This document shows positions 57,758 to 64,000 of a stretch of 64,000 nucleotides of DNA, one piece after another (positions within the stretch are counted from its first letter, which is position 1; each line of letters opens with the position of its first letter). The notes under the pieces were generated by a model. It did not search any database. It worked only from the letters and a program-made list of their open reading frames with translations, and had not been told where the DNA came from. The stretch comes from Cognatilysobacter tabacisoli (GTDB taxonomy: Bacteria > Pseudomonadota > Gammaproteobacteria > Xanthomonadales > Xanthomonadaceae), in assembly GCF_003586305.1 (NCBI RefSeq), contig NZ_KZ987400.1, positions 186,001 through 250,000 of the forward strand, read 5' to 3'. Position numbers and translations under genes: made by a program.

Positions 57758-58957
57758 GTGACCACCGTCGGCGTGCTGTTCACCGCCTACCTGCTGCTTC
57801 TCGCGGCCATGCTGGCCGGCACCCTGGGCCTGGCCTCGCGCGGGGCCTCCCGTGGCGCGCCGGACCGCGCCACGCTGAGCTGGGCGACGGCGCTCGGGCT
57901 GCAGCTGCTGGCCTGGCTGCTGCTGGCGGCGCGCTGGCTGCTGCCGATGCCGTGGCTGGAACCGCTCGCCTGCGGCGTGCTGCTGGCCGGCTACATCGAG
58001 ATGGCGCGCGCCCTGGCGATCGAAGCCGACACGCCCGTGCCCGGCCCGCTGGTGCACCTGCCGCCGCTGCTGGCGGTCATCGTCCTGGCGATCGGCCACC
58101 TGCACGGCTGGTCGATCGAGGCGCGGCTGCTGGCGTTCTGGTGCTGCGCGCTGGGGGCGATGCTGGTTGCGGTGTGGACGGTGCGCGGGCTGCGCCAGTC
58201 GCCGCGCTGGTGGCCGGAGCGGTCGATGGCGCTGATCTTCCTGCTGGCCGCGCCGCTGGTGGTGTGGCGCGCGTTCGACCAGCTCACCGCGCCCGCCGAC
58301 GGCCCGGCGCTGCGCGACGGCATGAGCGCGGTGCAGGCGGTGGTGCTGGTGTACTTCGTGCAGGTGCCGGTGCTGGCGACGTTCGGCTTCCTGCACATGC
58401 AGTACCGCCGCCGCAGCGCGCAGATCCGCTACCTGGCGATGCACGACCCGCTGACCGGGCTGCCCAACCGCGAGTCGTTCCTGGCCGACGCGCACCGCGC
58501 GATGCGCGAGGCCGCGCGCCGACGCCGGGCGATGTCGGTGCTGATGCTCGACGTCGACCGCTTCAAGGACATCAACGACCGCTACGGCCACGCCGCCGGC
58601 GACGACGCGCTGCGCGGCGTCGCGGCCGCGCTGCTCGGCGCGGTGCGCAGCAGCGACGTGGCCACCCGCTACGGCGGCGACGAATTCGCGGTGCTGCTGC
58701 CAGGCGCCTCGCCGGAGGCGGCGCTCGAGATCGCCCACCGCATCGTCGAGCGGGTCGGCGCGATCGACCTCGGCGGCGCGGCGCCGGGCCTGCGCGTGAC
58801 GCTGTCGGTCGGGATCGCGTCCGCGCAGCGGCCGGGCGAGCCGCTCGACGCGGTGCTGCGCCGCGCCGACCTGCGCCTGTACGAGGCCAAGGACGCCGGC
58901 CGCAACCGCGTCGTCGACGCCGCCGGCGATGCCGGGTCCGGCGCCGTTCCGGCCTGA
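57758..58957 (+). CDS. Membrane diguanylate cyclase (GGDEF)
   Basis: A 399-aa protein with six or seven N-terminal TM helices (about 5-205; a 7TM-like sensor) and a C-terminal GGDEF domain. The active motif is intact (RYGGDEFAVLL near 305-315), preceded by HDPLTGLPNRESF and LMLDVDRFKDIND. An RxxD-type inhibitory site is not clear. It makes c-di-GMP, which could also reach the VpsR-like activator at 43 kb (inference). GTG 57758 is the likely start. Divergent from the riboswitch/terC gene. Confidence 0.88.
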   Translation: MTTVGVLFTAYLLLLAAMLAGTLGLASRGASRGAPDRATLSWATALGLQLLAWLLLAARWLLPMPWLEPLACGVLLAGYIEMARALAIEADTPVPGPLVHLPPLLAVIVLAIGHLHGWSIEARLLAFWCCALGAMLVAVWTVRGLRQSPRWWPERSMALIFLLAAPLVVWRAFDQLTAPADGPALRDGMSAVQAVVLVYFVQVPVLATFGFLHMQYRRRSAQIRYLAMHDPLTGLPNRESFLADAHRAMREAARRRRAMSVLMLDVDRFKDINDRYGHAAGDDALRGVAAALLGAVRSSDVATRYGGDEFAVLLPGASPEAALEIAHRIVERVGAIDLGGAAPGLRVTLSVGIASAQRPGEPLDAVLRRADLRLYEAKDAGRNRVVDAAGDAGSGAVPA

Positions 58958-59009
58958 ACGCGGCACGGGTCCGACCCCGCGCGCCGCCGGGCGCCCGCAT
59001 GGCGGCCGG

Positions 59010-59015
59010 TAGAAT
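59010..59015 (+). promoter_or_regulatory. -10 element (TAGAAT) for rlmI
   Basis: TAGAAT ends 6 nt (GGCGCG) before the rlmI ATG. The same spacing and GGCGC spacer occur at rmuC. Confidence 0.5.
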
Positions 59016-59021
59016 GGCGCG

Positions 59022-60194
59022 ATGACTGCCGACTTCCCCCTGGTCCGCCTGCGCAACGCGTGGCGCTCGACCCACCCGTGGATTTTCCAGAAGCTCGTCG
59101 AGAAGCCCGCGCAGAAGCCGCGCCCGGGCACGATCGTCGACATCGTCGGCCCGGAGGGCGAATGGATCGGCCGCGGGTTCTACAACGGCCACTCGCGCAT
59201 CGCGCTGCGGATCCTCGAGACCGACCGCGACGTGCCGGTCGACGCCGGCTGGTTCGCGCGCAAGATCGCCGCGGCGGTGTCGCTGCGTCGCGACGTGCTG
59301 CGGCTGGACGAGACCACCGACGCCTGGCGCGTCGTGCACAGCGAAGGCGACGGCCTCAGTGGCCTGGTCGTCGACCGCTACGGCGACCTGCTGGTCGTCG
59401 AGTACTTCAGCGCCGGCATGTTCCGCCACCGGGAGTGGATCTACGAGGCGCTGCGCGCGCAGTTCCCAGGCTGCCGCTTCCACGCGTTCGCCGACGAGCA
59501 CGTGCAGAAGCAGGAGTCGTTCGACTTCCGCGGCTCCGAGCCGGCCGCGCCGGCGGTGATCACCGAGTACGGGGTCAGGTTCCGCGCCGACCCCGCGGGC
59601 GCGCACAAGACCGGCTTCTTCGCCGACCAGCGCGAGAACCGCGAATGGCTGTCGCGCCAGGTCGCCGGCAAGCGCGTGCTCGACCTGTGCTGCAACACCG
59701 GCGGCTTCGGCGTCTACGCGATGGCCAAGGGCGGCGCCGACGAGGTGGTCGGCATCGACATCGACGAGGACGTGCTGGCGATCGCGCGCGGCAACGCCAA
59801 GCTCAACAACGCCCAGGTCAAGTTCGTGCAGGCCGACATCTTCCCGTGGCTGCGCGACGCCGGGAACCGCGGCGACCGCTTCGACGTGGTGATCCTCGAC
59901 CCGGCGAAGATGACCCGCGACCGCGAGCAGGTGATCCCGGCGCTGAAGAAGTACCTCGACATGAACAAGCTGGCGCTCGGCGTGGTCAAGCCGGGCGGCC
60001 TGCTGGCGACGTTCTCGTGCACCGGGCTGGTCAGCGAGGAGCAGTTCCTCGACATGCTGCGCCGCGCGGCGTTCTACGCCGGCCGCACCGTGCAGGTGCT
60101 GAAGGTTGCCGGCGCCGGCCCGGACCACCCGTGGCTGGCGCAGGTGCCGGAGAGCCGCTACCTGAAGGCGGTGTTCTGCCGGGTGCTGGACTGA
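59022..60194 (+). CDS. rlmI: 23S rRNA (cytosine-5)-methyltransferase RlmI
   Basis: A 390-aa class I SAM-dependent RNA methyltransferase. The N-terminal PUA region has RNAWRSTHPWIFQKLVEKP and GFYNGHSRIALRIL; the catalytic domain has GAHKTGFFADQRENR, motif I VLDLCCNTGGFGVYA, and the LDPAKMTRDREQ motif with catalytic region, then CTGLVSEEQFLDML. It methylates C1962 of 23S rRNA in E. coli. ATG 59022 with normal family length. Upstream of rmuC on the same strand. Confidence 0.92.
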   Translation: MTADFPLVRLRNAWRSTHPWIFQKLVEKPAQKPRPGTIVDIVGPEGEWIGRGFYNGHSRIALRILETDRDVPVDAGWFARKIAAAVSLRRDVLRLDETTDAWRVVHSEGDGLSGLVVDRYGDLLVVEYFSAGMFRHREWIYEALRAQFPGCRFHAFADEHVQKQESFDFRGSEPAAPAVITEYGVRFRADPAGAHKTGFFADQRENREWLSRQVAGKRVLDLCCNTGGFGVYAMAKGGADEVVGIDIDEDVLAIARGNAKLNNAQVKFVQADIFPWLRDAGNRGDRFDVVILDPAKMTRDREQVIPALKKYLDMNKLALGVVKPGGLLATFSCTGLVSEEQFLDMLRRAAFYAGRTVQVLKVAGAGPDHPWLAQVPESRYLKAVFCRVLD

Positions 60195-60290
60195 GTCCCG
60201 GCCGATCCACGGCGGCCTGACCCGCGTGGATCGAGCGCGCGCGACTGAGCGCGCGCAGGGCCGCATCGCAGCCGCTGCGACCGGCCCGAC

Positions 60291-60296
60291 TACACT
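60291..60296 (+). promoter_or_regulatory. -10 element (TACACT) for rmuC
   Basis: TACACT ends 6 nt (GGCGCC) before the rmuC ATG and no Shine-Dalgarno is possible. Geometry matches rlmI and hrpB. Confidence 0.5.
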
Positions 60297-60302
60297 GGCG
60301 CC

Positions 60303-61727
60303 ATGCCCGACGCCTCCGTTCTGCTCGTCCTCCTCCTCGTCGCGACGCTGGTCGCGATCGCCCTGCTGGTGGTGCTGCTGCTGCGCCGTCCCGACGCCGC
60401 GCTCGACGCGCTGCGCGAGCGGCTGGCGGCGACGCTGCGCGACGAGCAGCGCGACGGCCGCGCCGAGCTGCGCGGCCAGCTCGACAGCCTGTCGGCCGCG
60501 CAGGCGCTGCGCATCGACGGCTTCGGCACCCAGCTGCAGGCGGTCGCCGCGCGCACCGACCAGCGCCTGGACGAATTCACCGTGCGCACCGACGCGCGGC
60601 TGGACACGCTGCGCGAGGCGCTGACCGAAGACGCGCGCAAGTCGCGCAGCGAGGGCGCGGCACTGCAGCAGCAGTTCGCCGAATCGCTCGGGCAGAAGCT
60701 GGCCGAGCTGACCCAGCGCAACGAGCAGCGCCTCGGCGAGATGCGCGCGACGCTCGAGCAGCAGCTGCAGCGGCTGCAGGCCGACAACGCCGCCAAGCTC
60801 GAACAGATGCGCGCGACCGTCGACGAGAAGCTGCACGCGACGCTGGAGACGCGCCTGACCGAGAGCTTCGGCAACGTCACCACGATGCTCGCGCAGGTGC
60901 ACCAGGGCCTCGGTGACATGAACAAGCTCGCCGCCGACGTCGGCGGCCTGCAGCGCGTGCTGACCAACGTGAAGTCGCGCGGCGTGTTCGGCGAGGTCCA
61001 GCTGGCCGGCCTGCTCGAGCAGGTGTTCGCGCCGGACCAATACGCGTCGAACGTCGCCACGGTGCCCGGCAGCAGCGAGCGGGTCGAGTTCGCGGTGCGC
61101 TTCCCCGGCTCCAGCGGCGAGGCGCCGGTGTGGCTGCCGATCGACGCCAAGTTCCCGCGCGAGGACTACGAGCGGCTGCTCGACGCGCAGGAGCGCGGCG
61201 AGCCGGAGCTTGCGCGCGCCGCCGGCGACGCGCTCGAGCGCCGCGTGCGGCTGGAGGCCGCGCGCATCCGCGACAAGTACGTGGCCGCGCCGCACACCAC
61301 CGAGTTCGCGATCCTGTTCCTGCCGACCGAGGGGCTGTACGCCGAGGTGCTGCGCCGGCCGGGCCTGGTCGACGCGCTGCAGCGCGACGCGCGCATCGCC
61401 GTCGCCGGGCCGACCACGCTGCTGGCGCTGATGACCAGCTTCCAGATGGGTTTCCGCACGCTGGCGATCCAGGAGCGTTCGAGCGAGGTCTGGCGCACGC
61501 TCGGTGCGGTCAAGACCGAGTTCGCGAAGTTCGGCACCGTGCTCGACGGGGTCAAGAAGAAGCTCGACGAGGCCAGCGCCAAGATCGACCAGACCAAGAC
61601 CCGCACGAACGTGCTGACGCGCCGCCTGCGTGACGTCGAGGCGCTTCCGTCCGAACAGAGCCAGCGGCTGCTCGGCATCGACGCGGTGGCGGATGGCGAC
61701 GCCGAGCCGGACGGCGACGACGACTAG
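60303..61727 (+). CDS. rmuC: DNA recombination protein RmuC
   Basis: A 474-aa protein with one N-terminal TM helix (LLVLLLVATLVAIALLVVLLL, about 6-26), a long Gln/Arg/Leu-rich coiled coil (about 40-190) and the RmuC domain (about 210-440) with TNVKSRGVFGEVQLAGLLEQV, ASNVATVPGSSERVEFAVRFPG and LPIDAKFPREDYERL. It is thought to limit inversions at short repeats, possibly as a nuclease-like component; the exact activity is not settled. Ends near a short hairpin and T5 run. Confidence 0.94.
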   Translation: MPDASVLLVLLLVATLVAIALLVVLLLRRPDAALDALRERLAATLRDEQRDGRAELRGQLDSLSAAQALRIDGFGTQLQAVAARTDQRLDEFTVRTDARLDTLREALTEDARKSRSEGAALQQQFAESLGQKLAELTQRNEQRLGEMRATLEQQLQRLQADNAAKLEQMRATVDEKLHATLETRLTESFGNVTTMLAQVHQGLGDMNKLAADVGGLQRVLTNVKSRGVFGEVQLAGLLEQVFAPDQYASNVATVPGSSERVEFAVRFPGSSGEAPVWLPIDAKFPREDYERLLDAQERGEPELARAAGDALERRVRLEAARIRDKYVAAPHTTEFAILFLPTEGLYAEVLRRPGLVDALQRDARIAVAGPTTLLALMTSFQMGFRTLAIQERSSEVWRTLGAVKTEFAKFGTVLDGVKKKLDEASAKIDQTKTRTNVLTRRLRDVEALPSEQSQRLLGIDAVADGDAEPDGDDD

Positions 61728-61849
61728 GCGTCCGGCGCCCGTAGCGGCGCGCGAAGACGCGCGCGGTCATCGCTTAATCGCTGCCGCGGCCGCAGCGCAC
61801 GGCGGGCCTTTTTCATCGAGGCGGCGATCATGTCGCCGCGCGAAGGACG

Positions 61850-63049
61850 TCAGCCGCCGCCGCCGAGGTCCTGCGGCAGCACCGGCATCGCGTCGACCGG
61901 CACCTGCGGGTTGCTGTCGTCGCGCAGGTACTCCGGCAGCTGGTCGTCGTCGGCGCGCATGCGGTCGCCGAAGATCTGGTAGTCGCGGCGCTGGGTCCAC
62001 GCGTCGCGGACCAGCGTGTAGTCGTCCTCGGCGCCCTCGCGCAGGCTGTCGGTGCTGAGCAACTGCGCGCGCACGTCGACCAGCTGCAGGCCCTGCACCG
62101 GAATGCGGATCTTGTCGGCGTCGACCTGGCGCAGCGGGCTCAGCGGCGCGTCGGCGACCAGGCCGAACGAGTCGCGCACGGTGCGCGGGCCGAACAGCGG
62201 CAGCTCGACATAGCGCGAGCGCTTCCAGCCCCACACGCCCAGTGTCTGGCCGAAGTCCTCGCTGCGGTTCGGCAGCTGCGCGTCGCTGGCCGGGTCGAAC
62301 ACGCCGGCGATGCCGAGCGTCGAGTTCAGCGCGAAGCGGCCGAGCGACTGCGCGGCCTGCTTCGGCTTGCCCTGCAGCAGCGCGTTGACCGCCGACACCG
62401 GCTGGCCGAGGTTGTTGAAGAAGTTGCTGACGCCCAGCCGCACGGGGCGCGGCACGACCTTGACGTAGCCGCGCGCGAGCGGCCGCGCGACGCCACGGTC
62501 GATCGCGTTGTTGAAGCGGTGCATCGAGCGGTTGTAGCGCTCCCACGGGTCGTAGGTGCCCGGCACGTTCGCCGGCGACGGCAGCGACGGGTCGGCGACC
62601 GGGTCGTAGTCCTGGCCGCTGCCGTACAGCGCGTTGAAGTCGCGCTCGGCGTCGGTCGGTCCGGTCGGTTCGGTCGCGGCGCCCGCGTCTGCGGCGTCCG
62701 GCTCGCCGGGCGTGGGCTCCGCGTGGGCCGGGTCGGCTGTCTTGGCTCGCGTCGCGTCGGGCGCCGATGGCTGCGGCTCGGCAGGCTCGGGCGCCGGCAG
62801 CGGGTCGAAGGCGTCCGGTGCGGGCTCGCTGGCCGGCGGCGGTGCAGGATCGACCGGCGCCGCCGGTGCACCGTCCTCGACCGCCTTCACGCAGGCGCGG
62901 ATGGCGGCCTCGTTGCGGCCGGCGGCGGCCATGCAGCGGTCGAACTCGACGCGCTGCGCGGCCGACATCGGCCGGGTCACGATCTGGGCGGTCGCGACCA
63001 GCGGCAGGGCCAGCAGCGCAAGGGCGAGGGCGGGGGCGTGGGGGCGCAT
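61850..63049 (-). CDS. mlaA: MlaA/VacJ-family outer-membrane lipid-asymmetry protein, unusual N-terminus
   Basis: A 399-aa protein. The C-terminal ~260 residues are a complete MlaA domain: DPWERYNRSMHRFNNAIDRG, PRPVRLGVSNFFNNLGQP, LGRFALNSTLGIAGVFDPA, EDFGQTLGVWG and RDYQIFGDRMRADDD. It removes phospholipids from the outer leaflet through the Mla pathway. Unlike most MlaA, the signal peptide (ALLALPLVATAQ) lacks a lipobox Cys and fits signal peptidase I. An extra helical segment with two Cys (about 28-60) and a Pro/Ala-rich linker (to about 140) precede the domain. Last gene of the mla operon. Confidence 0.9.
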   Translation of the reverse strand: MRPHAPALALALLALPLVATAQIVTRPMSAAQRVEFDRCMAAAGRNEAAIRACVKAVEDGAPAAPVDPAPPPASEPAPDAFDPLPAPEPAEPQPSAPDATRAKTADPAHAEPTPGEPDAADAGAATEPTGPTDAERDFNALYGSGQDYDPVADPSLPSPANVPGTYDPWERYNRSMHRFNNAIDRGVARPLARGYVKVVPRPVRLGVSNFFNNLGQPVSAVNALLQGKPKQAAQSLGRFALNSTLGIAGVFDPASDAQLPNRSEDFGQTLGVWGWKRSRYVELPLFGPRTVRDSFGLVADAPLSPLRQVDADKIRIPVQGLQLVDVRAQLLSTDSLREGAEDDYTLVRDAWTQRRDYQIFGDRMRADDDQLPEYLRDDSNPQVPVDAMPVLPQDLGGGG

Positions 63050-63144
63050 GGTCGCAGTCTACGGGCCGGGGCTGGGCCGGGGCCACGCAACGCGTGGACC
63101 GGTGCGTGTCGGAAAGCGCGGGGAGCGATGGTGCGGAGCGCGGC

Positions 63145-63423
63145 TCAGGCCGCGAACGCGAGGGCCTCGTCGAGCCGGTACGCGGCGCGCAGTTCGGACA
63201 GTCCGGGCGGCGATCCGACCACGGCCGCGCGCGGCAGGCGCGCACGCAGCTCGACCAGCAGCGCCAGGCCGGCGCTGTCGACCGCCTCGACGGCGGTCAG
63301 GTCCAGCCGCGCGGTGTCCGCCGGTACGGCCTGCAGCTGCGGCCACAGACGCGCGACGGCGGCACGGTCGAGCGTGCCGCCGAACACCAGTGCATCGCCG
63401 TCCTGGCGCACGCTCGCGTCCAT
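63145..63423 (-). CDS. mlaB: MlaB, STAS-domain component of the Mla transporter
   Basis: A 92-aa cytoplasmic STAS protein. It has the beta-strand start VRQDGDALVFGGTLDRA, the conserved LDLTAVEAVDSAGLALLVEL core (Asp/Ser typical of STAS helix 1) and VGSPPGLSELRAAYRLDEAL. It binds the MlaF ATPase to support retrograde phospholipid transport. It lies one base after the mlaC stop (TGA-C-ATG). Confidence 0.88.
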   Translation of the reverse strand: MDASVRQDGDALVFGGTLDRAAVARLWPQLQAVPADTARLDLTAVEAVDSAGLALLVELRARLPRAAVVGSPPGLSELRAAYRLDEALAFAA

Positions 63424-63424
63424 G

Positions 63425-64000
63425 TCAGTTGGCGCTGGCCTGCAGCTTGCCGGCGCGGATGTCGGCGGCGACCTGCGGGATCGACTTCTGCTTCAGCGGG
63501 GCGTCGAACTGGTTGCGGAACGTCTGCACGAAGCTGACGCCCTCGACCATCACGTCGAACACCTTCCACTGGCTGCCGCTCTTGCGCATCAGGTAGTCGA
63601 CCGGGATCGGCTCGCCGCCCTGGCGCAGGAACTCGCTCGACACCTTGACGATCGCGCCGTTGCGCAGCGGGGTCTCGGACTTCACCCGCACCTTGAGGCG
63701 CGTGTTGAAGTCGAGCAGCGACGAGCCATAGCGCTGCATCAGGCTGTCGGTCAGCGCGTCGGCGAACAGCTTGACGTCGGCGTCGGCCGCGCCGCGGCCG
63801 TGCGCGCCCAGCACCAGCCGGGCCGCGTAGTCGCGGTCGAACATCGCGTTGAACTCGCCGCTGATGAATTGGCGCAGCTTCGACCGGTCCTTGGTGAACT
63901 CGGCGCGACGCGTTTCCAGCGTGGTCAGGATGCGGGTGCTGTTGTTGAGCACCAGCTGGCTCGGCGTCGCGGCGGCGGCCGTCGCGGCGGGGGCGGCCTG
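63425..64000 (-). CDS. mlaC: MlaC periplasmic phospholipid carrier (5' end outside window)
   Basis: The C-terminal ~190 residues of MlaC, with the frame open to the right edge (upstream Ala/Pro/Thr-rich residues read as a linker or secretion-signal end). Domain motifs include NNSTRILTTLETRR, FRKFISGEFNAMFDRDYAARLVLG, YGSSLLDFN, VPVDYLMRKSGSQWKVFDVMVEGVSFVQTFRNQF and PQVAADIRAG. It shuttles phospholipids between MlaA at the outer membrane and MlaFEDB at the inner membrane. The rest of the operon (mlaD, mlaE, mlaF) should lie just outside. Confidence 0.93.
   Translation of the reverse strand, partial: QAAPAATAAAATPSQLVLNNSTRILTTLETRRAEFTKDRSKLRQFISGEFNAMFDRDYAARLVLGAHGRGAADADVKLFADALTDSLMQRYGSSLLDFNTRLKVRVKSETPLRNGAIVKVSSEFLRQGGEPIPVDYLMRKSGSQWKVFDVMVEGVSFVQTFRNQFDAPLKQKSIPQVAADIRAGKLQASAN

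Noticed and set aside
61779-61813. Hairpin and T5 run after rmuC as a terminator
   Set aside because: The 6-bp stem (CGCTGC/GCAGCG) is separated from the T-run by 11 nt, so it is too weak and badly spaced for a confident call.

Overview
The window is a very GC-rich gammaproteobacterial chromosome segment spanning the replication origin. Three things point to the Xanthomonadaceae (a Lysobacter- or Luteimonas-like organism): the order tonB-exbB-exbD-exbD followed by pdxJ, an AsnC-type regulator facing phenylalanine hydroxylase, and the mix of TonB-dependent receptor, CadC-like regulator and PKHD-type hydroxylase. The genus is inferred; the gene order is read directly. I see no tRNA, rRNA, CRISPR array, insertion sequence or prophage.

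Region by region. 1-8 kb: the 3' end of a TonB-dependent receptor, a membrane-anchored winged-helix/TPR regulator, two small secreted proteins, and an RND efflux pump with its adaptor lipoprotein. 8-17.5 kb: tatD (with a duplicated 5' end) divergent from hrpB; a sulfotransferase-like gene convergent with a PKHD-type hydroxylase; a response-regulator/histidine-kinase fusion; a DMT exporter; and a lipoprotein carrying a TonB C-terminal domain. 17.6-28.3 kb: the origin core. mnmE, yidC, rnpA and rpmH run leftward; dnaA, dnaN, recF and gyrB run rightward. The dnaA-dnaN gap has DnaA boxes and an AT-rich stretch. Three parS-type palindromes, two of them inside recF, lie within 1.2 kb downstream. A terminator-like hairpin sits in the dnaA leader.

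28.5-34.6 kb: an M48 metalloprotease lipoprotein, a TPR protein, then tonB-exbB-exbD-exbD, a strong terminator, a third exbD-like gene, and convergent pdxJ. These energise TonB-dependent outer-membrane uptake. 34.6-46.2 kb: cardiolipin synthase, a radical SAM protein, an SLC13-type permease, a PAS kinase with its response regulator, a frameshifted HAD phosphatase, a 2OG-Fe(II) oxygenase, a sigma-54 activator and fructose-1,6-bisphosphatase. 46.3-51.9 kb: a NarL/DesR-like two-component pair divergent from a membrane protein, phhA divergent from an AsnC regulator with a palindrome between them, a patatin lipoprotein and a small protein. 51.9-64 kb: a GYF-AIM24 protein, a racemase/M28 peptidase pair, a rhomboid protease, a TerC-family protein behind a yybP-ykoY (Mn2+) riboswitch, a diguanylate cyclase, rlmI, rmuC, and the 3' end of an mla operon (mlaC-mlaB-mlaA) running off the right edge.

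A recurrent regulatory theme is start codons placed exactly 6 nt after a -10-like TANNNT hexamer (tatD leader, hrpB, pdxJ, rlmI, rmuC), which predicts leaderless mRNAs.
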